A DNA stretch of 64,000 nt from Balaenoptera acutorostrata (lineage: Eukaryota; Chordata; Mammalia; Artiodactyla; Balaenopteridae). Below the pieces are notes generated by a model that saw only the letters and a list, made by a program, of their open reading frames with translations, did not search any database and was not told the DNA's origin. Position 1 is the first letter of the stretch; the number at the start of each line of letters is the position of its first letter. This document shows positions 22,666 through 33,870 of the stretch, one piece after another. The stretch lies in assembly GCF_949987535.1 (NCBI RefSeq), contig NC_080074.1:27177268-27241267 (forward strand), in the 5' to 3' direction. The translations under genes were made by a program, and so were the position numbers.

Positions 22666-22894
22666 TCCCGATTCAGTAAAGAGAGCCCCGGATCTTGGAA
22701 AGCAGTTTAGGCTTTTCTAGTGAAGGGAGCTGGTTAGATGACCCCCCCACCCATTGTTTTCTTCTGGCTCACACTCCAAAGCATCCCCTGTTCCTCACCT
22801 CCCTCCACGGACACAGTCTGGGTCTAAAAAAGGACAACAGAATCAAGAACTTCTAGGGTTAGGGCCGCCTGACCATCTAATTCAAACTCCAGAT

Positions 22895-23600
22895 TTTGCA
22901 ACCAGAGTGGAGGGCGGGGAACGGAGCCGGCTTCGGCGCCCACGTGGGTGCGAGCGCCCCTCCAGGCTTTGGGCTGCTGCCAGGAGGCACAGGTGGGCCC
23001 CGACTCCCGGCCTAGAGGGTGTCCCGGCTGGTCCCGGGGCCTGCACCGCGGTGTGCCCCCAGGACCAGTTCCAGGGGCTTGGGGCGCTCTTAGCCTCTTT
23101 TCCGGCGCGGAAAAGGCACCTGCTCCTGTGCTCCAGAACCCAGAAAGGGGAAGATGACGTGGTCACAAGAGGGTCCTTAGGGCCCGATAAGACCTGCCAT
23201 TTCTGATCGTCTCAAGCAGTCTCTTTTTTCTTTGGACTTTAAAGATGAGAAGCGGGGGGGAGCACTCCGGCTTCCCGGGACCTGGGCCGTCAGTACCTGC
23301 AATTAACCGCAGGCAGTCCCCCTTGAGCCTGGAAAAGTTCGGGGCTGTAAGGGCAGGGGGTCGGAAAAAACTTGTGAAGAACACTTCCTGGGCGAGAGTT
23401 TGGGTCGTTTTTACTTCCCCTCTACTTTTCCCCCTGGAAGAAGTTAATATTTACTCTCGAGGTTCGGGACGGATTGAGGACCGACACAACGCCTGTGCGG
23501 ACGCATTTTCCTTCACCCCCGGCAGAGGGCGCACCCCCTCCGCGCCCTCTCACCGCTGGGCAAACCCACTCCCCGCCCACCCGTCCCAGGCCCTGCCTGG
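22895..23600. promoter_or_regulatory. CpG-rich island-like region
   Basis: This is the only part of the window with dense CpG. Two clusters stand out: 22905-23125 (GGCTTCGGCGCCCACGTGGG, CACCGCGGTG, TTCCGGCGCGGAAAAGG) and 23450-23580 (CGGGACGGATTGAGGACCG, GCACCCCCTCCGCGCCCTC). It contains an E-box CACGTG and lacks recognisable repeats. Such islands often mark promoters or tissue enhancers. I see no adjacent coding exon, so if it is a promoter its transcript is non-coding or starts a gene whose coding part lies outside. The 131- and 150-codon frames here are expected from high GC. Confidence 0.5.
23519..23532 (+). promoter_or_regulatory. CTCF-like motif (strong)
   Basis: CCGGCAGAGGGCGC matches the CTCF core at 13 of 14 positions, and the exception (G at position 3) is commonly tolerated. 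It is in the same orientation as the motif at 22652 and inside the CpG-rich region, which is typical for constitutive CTCF sites. Confidence 0.55.
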
Positions 23601-23994
23601 TCCAGGCTGGACCTCCAACCCCAGGTGCCTGCAGCCCTAACCTGGGGATAATTTCAAAGTCACTTCCGTCAGACCTTGCGCATAGCCTTTGAATATCTTG
23701 TTTCCTTTGCTCCCAGCAGATTTACTGTTCATCTTGTGAACATTAAGTGAATATTAAAATTCCTTTGCACTTCCTAAAGCGCTGGGTAATTGAGAGCTTA
23801 CCTGACTGGATGGAAATGGAGCTAAGGAAGCTGGCTCAGGATCCAGACTCCTGCTAGGGCTCATCCACAAAGTGAAAAATCTTTTCTATCAATACAATAC
23901 TTTCCTTTAAAATTTGCAAAGGAGTTTTCCCATGTAAACCTTGATGGATCCTGTTTGTTAAGCTCTTTCCTCTTTGCGTGAAAAGGTGGACTGA

Positions 23995-24235
23995 TTCATT
24001 TATTTTTCAACAAGTATTTTATTGAGTGCCTTCTGTGCTCCAGATACCAGGGTGAAGAAGGCAGGCTTGGTTCCTGATTTTGGTGGAGCTAATGCTCTAG
24101 TAGGGGAGATATACTGAACAAATAATTGCAGGAAACATTAATTTGTTATGAGAGATATGCTACAAAGGAGAAGCAGAGGCTGCTGGGAGAGGGCGCCAGC
24201 AGGGAACCAGCTGAAGTCCTCACCTGAATCTTAGA
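23995..24235 (-). repeat. L2 LINE 3' end (reverse)
   Basis: TGATTCATTTATTTTTCAACAAGTATTTTATTGAGTGCCTTCTGTGCTCCAGATACC followed by GGTTCCTGATTTTGGTGGAGC is the reversed L2 3' end. Confidence 0.6.
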
Positions 24236-24534
24236 CACAACTTTCCTCCTTATTCACCCTGATGCTGTCTTCCCTGCCAACTGATACAAATCATGTCTCC
24301 CGCCCCTGCCCCAGAAAAGATGAGTCAGTGCCTTCAAGGCTGCACATCCCCAGGTGAGGTAATAGAGTCAGACTCTTGCTGGACTCTCCTCTTTACTCCT
24401 TCACACTCCTGGGCTGAGTGCCACTAGGCAAGGCATTAACTATTTTGCATGATGAAATTTACATTACAAATTTCTCCTGAGGCCTGATGACTAACAAGGT
24501 CTGAAAACAACAGTTCTGGGTACTGCCTCCTCCT

Positions 24535-24640
24535 TCTCCTCCTCAGTATTTATTAAGCATCTACTAGGAATAGCGCTGGGTGTTCAGCCAAGGATGCAAA
24601 AAAGCACTGGAGACAAAAGGAATATGCTAAAGGCTGAGCA
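24535..24640 (-). repeat. L2 LINE 3' fragment (reverse)
   Basis: CAGTATTTATTAAGCATCTACTAGGAATAGCGCTGGG is a decayed reverse L2 tail; the body is barely recognisable. Confidence 0.45.
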
Positions 24641-24694
24641 GTGGTACAGACTAATAGCTCCCAGGGTTTGAGACTCTATGAACAGCTAAAAATG

Positions 24695-25160
24695 AGAGCT
24701 TTATTAGTTAGGATCAGGTACAGTAAATTAGGTAAAAGGTTAAAAGAAGTTCGACATAACAGTGGCTTAAACAAGATAGAAAAAAGTTGATCTCTACTGT
24801 GAAAGTCTGGAGCTAGGTACTCTTGGATTGATAGGGCAGCTCGGCTCCAAGAAGCCCTCAGGGACCCGGGGACTCCTTCTGTCTAATTTCCCTGCTATGC
24901 TTAACCTCCATTCCTAAGGTCATGGTCATCTCAAGGTCCCAGATGGTTGCTCCAGTTCCAGCCATCACATCCATCAGGAGGGGGAAAAGGATAAAGAAGA
25001 GGGGCAAAGGGTGGATGGTAGATAACTTATAAAGAAGGTTCGCAGAATAAGACTCATCCACTTACAAGTTATTGGACAGAACTTAGATACATGGCCCTTC
25101 TAATTGCAAGGAAGATGGGATATACAGGTTTTATCTGGGGGAGCCAAAACTACAGATTCT
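24695..25160 (-). mobile_element. unassigned LTR-like interspersed repeat
   Basis: AACAGTGGCTTAAACAAGATAG near the left, CCCAGATGGTTGCTCCAGTTCCAGCC in the middle and ACAAGTTATTGGACAGAACTTAGATACATGGCCC on the right recur in this order at 33441-33870 and 36065-36375. They therefore form one old repeat family. I cannot name it with certainty. Confidence 0.4.
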
Positions 25161-25309
25161 GTTACTAGCAGTTTTTGCCATTGAGCCTGACTTAAGGTGT
25201 CAAATTTTAATTTTTGCCACTACGTATAAAATACCCTGCCAATTCTTCTTCCTTAATATATCACAAATCCGTCCTCAATGCCACAGCCCTTCGTAATTTC
25301 TCACCTTGC

Positions 25310-25700
25310 ATTAACTCAACGGCCTCTCTCTGTTGCCAGGGTGATCAGTCCAAGATGCAAATGTGCTCATATTAGCCCTCTGCATAAAATGCCTTGGGGG
25401 ATCCCTGCTGCCTTGAAAGAAAATGCAAACTCCTTAGTAAGACTAAAAGCCCTGTTGTCATCTCACCCCAGTATCTTCCCTAGCCTCATCTCTCATGACT
25501 TTTCCACATGCACCCAACAATCCAGGCGCATTAGATTACTGGCAGTTCCCAGGATGTTTCCTTACCACCCTCTCAGTCTGGAATATTTTCTCCTCCATTC
25601 TTGGCAGCTGGCCAATTCCTACAGTCCTTTACAAACTTTGCTGAGGTTAACCTTCATCAGAATCTTCACCAATTTTATGTCCTACACCTCTGGTATCTTC
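25310..25700 (+). repeat. L2 LINE, decayed
   Basis: GTGATCAGTCCAAGATGCAAATGTGCTC, TGCCTTGGGGGATCCCTGCTGCC, AAATGCAAACTCCTTAGTAAGAC and CTGGAATATTTTCTCCTCC follow the L2 3' half. The 197-codon plus frame over this region is a repeat translation without a conserved domain. Confidence 0.55.
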
Positions 25701-26785
25701 CTGTTCTCCCTGCTACCTCAGTACACAAAGCCAGACCTATTCAAAGAACAGGATGCCGTTTCCTGGGCAACAGTGAGTACCAGCCAATGGTTGGATCACC
25801 AGCTGGATTCGCAGTGCAGCTTCTGGCAGTGGACTTCCAGTTGGCACTGTTGGCCATGCCCTTTTTCTTGATAGACTCTCCCCCTCCTTGGTTATGCCTC
25901 TCCCCTGGCCCTCTCTACCCTGTCCGCTGTTTCTTCTTATCCCGCTCACCCTGAAATGTTGATGTTTCCTAGAGATCAGTTTTTGCTTTTCTCTTGTCAT
26001 TTCACATACATTCCCCAAGACTTTTGATTCCATTTCAAGACTTCAGGTGCCACCTACACCTATGCTTCTAAATCTGTATTTCCAGATAAATTTTCTCTTC
26101 TGAGCTTTGGATGTGACCGTCCAACTATACACTGAACACATGGAATAGGGAGGAGCAATTCCCCATAAAGGAGGTGATGCAGCTTCACCCGCCCACCCCT
26201 ACCCCTACCCCACCCCAGAGTATTGCCCATGCAGGGCAGGAATCTGCAAAATGACCCTCTGCTGTGCTTGCTTCTTGGTGCCGAGTGTACATCCCACCTA
26301 GACAGAGCCACCAGCCAAGTTTGGATGCCGGGAAGGATGCCCGACACATGTACAGCAGGTGCTTACAGATACGTGATGAATGGGACTGAGTGGAGGAGAA
26401 GGAGAACTATCACCAAACCCCGTCAAAGACACTATTCAATGTTCGGGTGGGTGGTTGGCCTGTTGAGGCCTCTCCCTGACTTGGGTGTGGTCACAGCTGG
26501 CAGATTCCAGGACAGAGACGCCACTGACACGGGTATTTACTTCAACTATTGCCACCCACTCCCATCTCACATGCACCCCAAGCTCCAGGTATGAAGAACT
26601 ACTCTCCTGGCTGAGAGAGGGTCTCCATATCCCACTTGCCCGAGTCAGCTTCATGGCAAACCTGATGCCATGATTTGGGGTCCATTTGGGTTGTGTGGAA
26701 ATGATCTCTAGGGGGTGTAAGGCCATTGATGAAAGCATCTGGGTCTATTTCATAAGGCTCGTGTTCCTGCTGGGTAGGGGCTCAG
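25701..26785. other. unassigned, no gene seen
   Basis: About 1.1 kb with no recognised repeat or exon. The 117-123-codon frames at 25601-26594 show no domain and overlap antisense frames of similar size. Confidence 0.4.
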
Positions 26786-26991
26786 TGGATATTTCTTTTT
26801 TTTAAATTGAAGTATAGTGGATTTACAATGTTGTGTTAGTTTTTGGTGTACAGCAAAATGATTCACACACACATATATATACACACACATATATATACAT
26901 ATATATGTATATATATATACTTTCTCATATTCTTTTTCATTATAGATTATTACAAGATATTGAATATAGTTCCCTGTAAATGGACATTTCT
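26786..26991 (-). mobile_element. short L1 3' insert with target duplication
   Basis: The insert at 26797-26980 starts TTTTTTTTAAATTGAAGTATAGTGG, the reversed L1 3' end. It includes a (CA)n(TA)n microsatellite at 26863-26920 and ends ATTGAATATAGTTCCCTGTAAA. The duplication TGGA[T/C]ATTTCT lies at 26786-26796 and 26981-26991. Confidence 0.9.
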
Positions 26992-27223
26992 GAGACACCA
27001 CTAATAAGCTCAGGTTTGACCAAAGATCTCCCTCTGGAGAGATGTTCTTTTCTCCTTTCTTCCAGGCAGCATTCTCTTCATTATCACAGAAGACCTCTGA
27101 GGCTGTGAGGGGGAAAGAAGGGCTGGCTGGCTCACTGGTGCTGAGAGAAATGGGACACATCATCAGAAAGTTTTGCATATTGTAAAATTTAAAGGCTCTA
27201 AGGGAATACTGTGGCATGCATAT

Positions 27224-27665
27224 ATATATATATGAAACAACCTAAATTTCCATTGACAGATGAATGGATAAACAAAATGTGGTATGTACCTATAGTAAAA
27301 TATTATTCAGCCTTAAAAAGGAATGAAATTCTGATACATACTCCAACATGGGTAAACTTTGAAGACATCACGCTAAGTAAAACAAGACAGACCCCAAAGC
27401 ACAAGTATTGTACAATTCCACTTATGTGAGATATGCAGAATAGTCAAATTCATAGAGACAGAAAGTAGAATAGTGGTCACCGGGGGCTGGAGGGAGAGAG
27501 GAATGGGGGACTATTGTACAAGGTTTCAGCTGGGGATGATGGAAAAGTTCTGGAGATGGATGGCAGTGCTGATAGCATAATGATGTGAATGTACTTAATG
27601 CTACTGAGTTGTATGCTTTTAAATGGTTAAAATGGTAAAATTTTATGTTATGTGTATTTTACCAC
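27224..27665 (+). mobile_element. old L1 (L1M-type) 3' end
   Basis: GAAACAACCTAAATTTCCATTGACAGATGAATGGATAAACAAAATGTGGTATG, ATTATTCAGCCTTAAAAAGGAATG, GTCAAATTCATAGAGACAGAAAGTAGAATAGTGGT and the terminal TTTTATGTTATGTGTATTTTACCAC match the 3' end of mammalian L1M elements in sense. No duplication found. Confidence 0.85.
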
Positions 27666-28666
27666 AAATGTATATATCCACAAATGTAAAAGATGTATAT
27701 CTGAATCACTTTTCAGATGTATCTTTTACTTGTCTAGCAGATGTCAGAAATTGTAGTTGAATTGCTTTTAAAATGTCTGCTATAAATTTGTCTACATCAG
27801 AGTGCCAGTTGGTCCTAAAACAATTTCAAGGAAAGGAGAGTGTGTGTGTGAATGTGTGTATGTGTTGGAGTGTGAGAGAACCTAGGTTACAATCCAGTGA
27901 ATAAAAAGAACAGGTAATGATCCTTTACGTTGGAATTAACTACCACTTACATGTTCCTATAAATTTTGTTTACACACTTTTCTAAAGGCAGGAGAAAGCT
28001 GAATCACTTTGTATGAAAAATAGTCCATGAAATTCAACTTTTCTTTCCAAATAAACTTTAGAAAGACTGTATATGAGGAAATAAGGAGACACCAGTCCAG
28101 CCAGCCAGGTCAATGGAATCAGTTCAGTGGATTCATATGGTAACCAGTGTTGCAGTCAGATTCACATCCTCTCAGGGATGTGAAACATCATTTACGTTAG
28201 TATCTTCCCAGTGCCTTATCCATCTAGCAAGCAATAAGCACTTGCTGAATTGAAAGTTTAGTGGGCTAACTTTCCCTAGAGTCAAAGCTTTAAATTAAAA
28301 AAAAAAAAGCATCTAGAATTTCAGACATGTGCCATGACAGGAAACTACTCATCTAGTCCAAAAATGTGTCTTAAAAAAAAAAATAGTAAAAGAAAAATCA
28401 AGTTGGAAGTCTTACAAAAAAAAAAACAAAAAACAAAAAAACAGGTAAAACTGAGATGTTTAAAACAGGTAGAGAAGTCCCCCACATTCTAGCTGCTCTC
28501 TTTCTTCTCTATGGAGATTTTGCAGAAAATTGCAAATGTCCTATTTCACCAAATTCAAAGTCTGAGGCACAAACATACCTAACTTTGTCAGTTTTAAATG
28601 TAGAACTTTAGGTAAAAGCAGGTGTGTGAGCAGTTGTCACCCAGATGACTGTGGAAGTGAAATTCA
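27666..28666. other. unassigned AT-rich stretch
   Basis: No exon or nameable repeat. Holds a loose GT-rich run near 27838-27875 and A-rich runs at 28298-28310, 28372-28383 and 28416-28441, the last in an AAAAAAC pattern. These may be tails of decayed retroposons. Confidence 0.4.
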
Positions 28667-28755
28667 TTCATTCCAGTAAATATTTATGAGCATATGATGT
28701 GTCAGGCAGTAGGGGCAGAAAATGAATTAAGCATAACCCCTCAAATTCCTGTAAG
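28667..28755 (-). repeat. L2 LINE 3' end (reverse)
   Basis: TTCATTCATTCCAGTAAATATTTATGAGCATATGATGTGTCAGGCAGTAGGGGC is a reversed L2 tail, truncated by the DNA element to its right. Confidence 0.6.
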
Positions 28756-28942
28756 CAGGACTGGCTACAGAATTTGGGGCCTGGTGCAAAATGCAAATGC
28801 AGAGCCTGTTAGAAAAGTAGGGAGAATTTCAAGTTGATGACAGCAGAGCATTAAGCCAAGCCCGGGGTCCTTCTAAGTGCGGGAGTGGAGGGCGGCCAGG
28901 CTGGGTCAACTGCAGGGGCTTGGCCTGTGAAGCCAGGTGCCT
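28756..28942. mobile_element. small hAT-like MITE
   Basis: A 187-bp element begins CAGGACTGGCTACAGAATTTGGGGCC and ends CCTGTGAAGCCAGGTGCCT, so CAGGACTGGCT and AGCCAGGTGCCT form imperfect terminal inverted repeats. The interior GGAGAATTTCAAGTTGATGACAGCAGAGCATTAAGCCAAGC matches a known mammal-wide repeat. No 8-bp target duplication was visible. Confidence 0.55.
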
Positions 28943-29344
28943 CCAGAGTCAGATGCTGACATAAGGCTCCAGTCAGTCTGTGGACAAGCCCGGGAGAGCA
29001 GGGTCCCAGCAACAGGGTGTCTCATTGCCACGATTATACTGCATCTCACTTTGACTTCAGCAAGTCTCTTTTACCTTTTAAGGCACGTTTGAACACCCGT
29101 CTATGGCACAGTTCAATGAGTGTTCTTGCGCTAATATCCTCCATTCAATCAGGTTATAATCTTGTCATATTCCGTTTTTGCATCTCCATCTCTACCCTGA
29201 CTCCCCTACAACAGTCAGCAGCAGGCCAGGTAAATGGTAGGTACACAGTATACTCATTAAAAGGCTCAACATTTGATTCTGGAGTAAAATATGGGTAGGA
29301 TAGGATGATTATGAAAACTAATTTACACCTAGGATTAGGATGAT

Positions 29345-29570
29345 GATGGGAACTATGATTTACACTTACTATATACTAGGCACTGGGTTAGAGCTTAACG
29401 GAAACTTTCGAATTTAATTCTCGTAAATAAACTTATAAAATAGGTACTTTTGTCTCCATTTCAGAGGAGAGAAACTGAGGTTCAGAGAGATTAAGGAACT
29501 TGCTCAAGGTCACACAGGTGGTCAGGGATGGAGCAGGGATTCAAACCTAACTTCAAAGCTCTTGAAATTC
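29345..29570 (-). repeat. MIR SINE (reverse)
   Basis: TTACACTTACTATATACTAGGCACTGGG, GTCTCCATTTCAGAGGAGAGAAACTGAGGTTCAGAGAG, TTGCTCAAGGTCACACAGG and GGGATTCAAACC run in exact reverse MIR order. Confidence 0.75.
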
Positions 29571-29794
29571 CCACGAAGTTGCTAGCCCCCTACCCCACCC
29601 CCTGCCTCTCCGCTTCCTAAAATCTGATGAAAAGAACAGAAGTTACTCTCAAAACTAAAGAGTACAAGTTTTCTATCTTGATGCCATTTGGAAATGGGTC
29701 TTATAACTTCTGAACCCAGGATAGAAAATACTCAGGAAGATAGTACTTCAGTGCACATGATAAGAAAAGTATCGACGCCAAGTCCAAATCAATT

Positions 29795-30235
29795 CAATTA
29801 CTACTTATTGAGCGACTATTAAGTGTAAGAAGCTGTGCTGGATGCTGCAGAGGACACAAGATGAACAGATGGAGAAAATGCCCTCAGAGAGAAGGTTAAG
29901 ACACGCACACAGATGGACAGAGAATGGAACAGAATATGGTGTGTCCACATGGACACCCAAAGAAATTGTCTGCCTAGAAGAACAGGCTAGGCTTTAGGAA
30001 GAGGGTGGTGCTTTTGGCCTAGAACAATGGGCAGGACTCTGGGAGGAGGAGGGACCGGGGGCTGTCCAGGCAGGACGGGGGGTGCACGGTGCGTGTCTGG
30101 AGTCTTACCTCTGAGCAGGGCTGAGTGCTGGTGGGGCGGGCACAGTGGAGGAAGCTGTCAGGGCGACTTCATGGCAGGCCTTGGACCAACACTGGGGCAC
30201 CTGTACTCCCTTTAGTAAGGTGAGCCTCCGACAAG
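29795..30235 (-). repeat. L2 LINE 3' end (reverse)
   Basis: TTACTACTTATTGAGCGACTATTAAGTGTAAGAAGCTGTGCTGG is the reversed L2 tail. GGGAGGAGGAGGGACC and GGGCTGAGTGCTGG may be decayed body. The right edge is uncertain. Confidence 0.5.
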
Positions 30236-32872
30236 TGTTAACCAGGAGACAGATATGATTAACACTGGGCACTAGGAGATTGAAGCTGGCAGCCGTGAGA
30301 CGGAGGGAGGGCGGGGGAGCAAGAGCTGAGGGGGGGACCTGAGGCTAATCCAGGTGAGAAACAGCCAAGGCCTGAACTTGGGTGGGCTGAGGGGATGTTT
30401 TAAAGACTCTTTAGAAGATACTTTCTCTTTAAAAATTAAAGAAAAAATCTGTGAAGGGGAGATCACATGTAGGTAAAACACCCCTTTGTTCTATGAAGTT
30501 TCTGGAAGCGAGACAAATTCAAGATACTATCGCTATTATTCAGCCTAAGGATATTTGTCTACAATTCTTGTTGGCTCCTGTGGGATCTGGCTCCCCTGGA
30601 CTCCCCAGCAGCAGCCTGGCCTCTCAGGAAAATAGCCATCGCACAAGGAGAAACCCATTGCGTTAAACCTCTGCACGTATGTGGCGTCTTCTGTAACATT
30701 CCACCCTGCTTGGGCAACCGGACAGTTTAAAATGCACAGTATTTTAAGGAAGAGATCATTTATGGTAGGTAGAAGATCAGATCAACCAAACCTGCAAGTC
30801 AAGCCTGCTTTAGAAATCTTTCATTCTTTGGGCGTCAAAACAAGCTCAACAGGGCAACACTTGGACCAGTTGAGCCAGGACCAGTTTCTTAAGATCCCAA
30901 GGTCCCGGGAGAAGGCATAGGAAGGGGCCTTTCCTTGGCCTCCCATGGCATGCCTTATAACTGGAGGTCTGTCATTACGGGAGACAGCACAGGGATGCCA
31001 CACGGGGCAGAAAGGAAAAAAAGCAGAGAAAAATCTGACCCATCGGTATAGCTCAAAGTAATTAAAATAATGTTTTGTTTGCGAAATGCTAGCAGATTGG
31101 AAAATATCACGCCAATCAGGGAAGCATGTGGAGCACAGGATGCTGTAATTCTCACCCTGCCTAATCTGCTAACACATTCTGGAGCTGTGGCGACCACAGA
31201 GCAGTGTCTGCATCGAAGGAAAGCCAAGCAGCCCATCTATTACCTCCAAGAAGGGAAAATGCAGTAAATTCAGGAAAAACACTACTTCAAAATGTCAGTG
31301 CTGTGCAATGCTTTCAGGAGAGGGGACATGGAAAAACAGCCATCAGGCGCTGGCTGGAGGAGACTGACAGAGGTGACTTGGATCAATCGATGCTGATGTG
31401 TCCCAGCTAGTCAGCCAAGAGTTGCAAAGCTGGTCAGCTTCTTGGTGCAGAAAAGGAGACCTGGGGCGGCTGACAGATGGAGATGGTGTGGCTAATTCCG
31501 AGGTCCAGATGGGCTTTCTTGCTCTGGGCGTCCAGCAGGGCTTCTAAACCGCCTCCGGAATTAAAGGATCCTTTCTCCTTGTCTTCAGCAGTCTGTTGGA
31601 AGGAAAGCTTATTTGCCCCACTCCTCGTGATCCCTACAAAACAGCAGACTCTTCCTCTACTCCTCCCTGGCGAATATAACTGGAGGAACAGTTCCAGCCC
31701 TTCTTTCTAGTCTTCCTGGGGAAGATGGGGAGAGGGCATGGTGCCTACCCACCTTGCTCAGCACTTCTGCCTGCCCACAGGTCCCCAGTTCTCCTCCACT
31801 CTGCCACGGGTCCTGTATGCGATGCCCCATGGCAGTTTATCCTGTGACCAGTGCGTGATTTCATCTTAGTGGGAGGAGAAGATGCTTCTTTGGGCCTTGG
31901 ATCCCAGCCAGGTCTTCAAACCAGCCTTCTCGGCAAGAAGGTCATCCATGTGATCTTTGATTCTTGTGTATTACTTCCCCATTGGTTCAGAATCCAGAGG
32001 GGAGGAGAAATAGGATTCATTTACACCCTCAAATCCCCAATGCTGTGGAGAAACTCAGGAAGTGAAATGCCAAGTATAAGTGTCAGTAACACTTTCCTTG
32101 TTTCCCTTGCCTTGAGTTGCTATTAAAGAACAAGATCAGAATTTAGCACTGAGAGCACACCTACTCTCTACAAAAACAATGTTGTGAAGGTTTAAAGGTA
32201 CAAACGATTGGAACAGGAAAGCTCGGTGGACTAAAGGCAGGTTCTCTGGAGAGAACACTGCCCCCTGTGTTCTTTAGGAGGAGACAGTGCTTTGGCCCCC
32301 TGCCCACTCCACCCATCTTCTCTTGTCTGTCACACTGGGCCACCCGTGATAGACACACTCATGGTCTGAGAAGGGCTTTACCTTTCCCAGCGTGACACAG
32401 AGCATCTGGGCCTTCTGTTTTCCTCTGATTTACTGAGCTGGCCCAAGGGCCTGTCTAGGTCATCCTCCCGTGCAGAGACGTCTGGCAGAGTCCAAACCTT
32501 TTCAGCTCTCAGCAGTGATGCGGAAAATCACAGAAGCCAAGAGCTCACTTGGGAAGCCAGAGGGGACTTCTGAGGACAGTGTCTTTAATGTGGGGGTCAG
32601 AAATCACTAACCTCTCCAAGCTTTCCCCTTGTAAGTTTTCTCGTGGCGGGGAGGGTGATTAAAATTAAGAGAAGATTGAAAATGTTGCCGTGAGGTGACC
32701 TATATAAATCATGACTTTAAAAAAACTTTCTGGGACTGGCGGTTGACTTTAAGGGGATTAAAAAAAAATCTATCATGGGACAGGGATCTGGCTATGGTTT
32801 TGTGGTGATTAAATTACCCTCAGGGACTGGAGTCCTTACACTCTGAGGGGCAGCCCTGGAACCAGGTACATC
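30236..32872. other. unassigned; possible conserved non-coding stretch
   Basis: About 2.6 kb with very little recognisable repeat and no convincing exon. The part at 31040-31220 (GTAATTAAAATAATGTTTTG, CACGCCAATCAGGG, CTAATCTGCTAACACATTC) is repeat-free with homeobox- and CCAAT-like words, so it is a candidate conserved element. This is inference only. Confidence 0.35.
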
Positions 32873-33120
32873 ATAGTAGAGAGGAAAGGACACAGCTTTG
32901 GGAATGAACAGACCTGGATTCAAAGCCAGTTCTGCTACTTACTAACTCAGCAAGTTACTTAACTTTTTTGAATCTCAGTTTTCTTATCTGTAAAATGGGG
33001 ATAAAGTATCTCTCCCTCAATCACTTTATGGCTAGAATTAAATAAATAACATACCCAACTTCTTAGTATGGTATCTAATATACAGTAAGCATTCAGTAGC
33101 TATTGATTTTTATTATTGTT
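32873..33120 (+). repeat. MIR SINE
   Basis: GGAATGAACAGACCTGGATTCAAAGCCAGTTCTGC, TTACTTAACTTTTTTGAATCTCAGTTTTCTTATCTGTAAAATGGGG and TAAGCATTCAGTAGCTATTG span nearly the whole MIR in sense. Confidence 0.8.
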
Positions 33121-33190
33121 TGCATAAAAATTCTATCCCTTCTCTGTTAATACTCATAACTAACAATTATAAGCGCTGATTATCTGCCAG

Positions 33191-33203
33191 GTTGCTAAGC
33201 AAC
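33191..33203. promoter_or_regulatory. perfect RFX X-box palindrome
   Basis: GTTGCTAAGCAAC is a perfect 13-bp palindrome (GTTGCT-A-AGCAAC). It fits the RFX-family X-box, GTTGCCATGGCAAC-like with a 1-bp spacer. It lies ~70 bp right of a MIR. Full-length X-boxes are bound by RFX dimers in ciliary and neural enhancers; binding here is untested. Confidence 0.5.
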
Positions 33204-33440
33204 AGTGCTCCAGAATTTCTATATATCAGATTTTAAGAGGGGCTAGGGAATTTGTCTTGTGGCCGCATTTGCATATTCTTCAACAAAATATTGAGAAACA
33301 CCCACCTATCACCCTTCAATAGACTCTGTTCCTTTTGGGGTACTTTGTAAGGGAAGATGATAGACATTATTAAGGGGCCTAAAATTCTTTACAGATGTCA
33401 TCTCAATCCATGACAACCTTAAAGTAGGAATTTACAATTG

Positions 33441-33870
33441 TATTAGTTTGGGTTAACACTAGTTTTAACAAATCCCCAAATCTCTGAGCTCTAACATGAT
33501 TAAAAGCTGATTTCTCACTCACTTCAGTCTATTCTGAGTAATCCTGGGTACGCAGCCTTCTGTGTGATGTAGGAATCTAGGCTCCTTCCATCTGTGCCTC
33601 TGCCCTCCTCTAAGTCTTCAGAATTCTCTCCTTTCAGTAGTTGGTTGGGGAAAGAATTGGTAGGGGAATCACTCACTTCTTACCCACTCTGGTCAGGGAC
33701 AGTCACTTCTGCTCACACCCCATTGGTGACAGTCAGTCACGTGTGGCCACAAGGGGGACTTGGAAATGTAGGTGCTGACTGGGCAGCCATACACCTGCAC
33801 TGTGGATGGGTGGCCAGCCGGCCGCCTCTGCCACAAGAACTGTCCTTATTACAGCTGGAGAGAGCAAGGC
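33441..33870 (-). mobile_element. unassigned LTR-like interspersed repeat
   Basis: Starts TGTATTAGTTTGGGTTAACA. Ends with CACTTCTGCTCACACCCCATTGGTGACAGTCAGTCACGTGTGG and GACTTGGAAATGTAGG. The order matches the relics at 24695 and 36065. It is probably a reversed LTR or LTR-like repeat; name not certain. Confidence 0.4.

Noticed and set aside
22754..23206. 150-codon frame in the CpG-rich region
   Set aside because: High GC lowers stop frequency; no recognisable domain, and antisense frames are as long.
25278..25871. 197-codon plus frame, the longest in the window
   Set aside because: Most of it lies on a decayed sense L2; no conserved protein features and no reverse-transcriptase motif.
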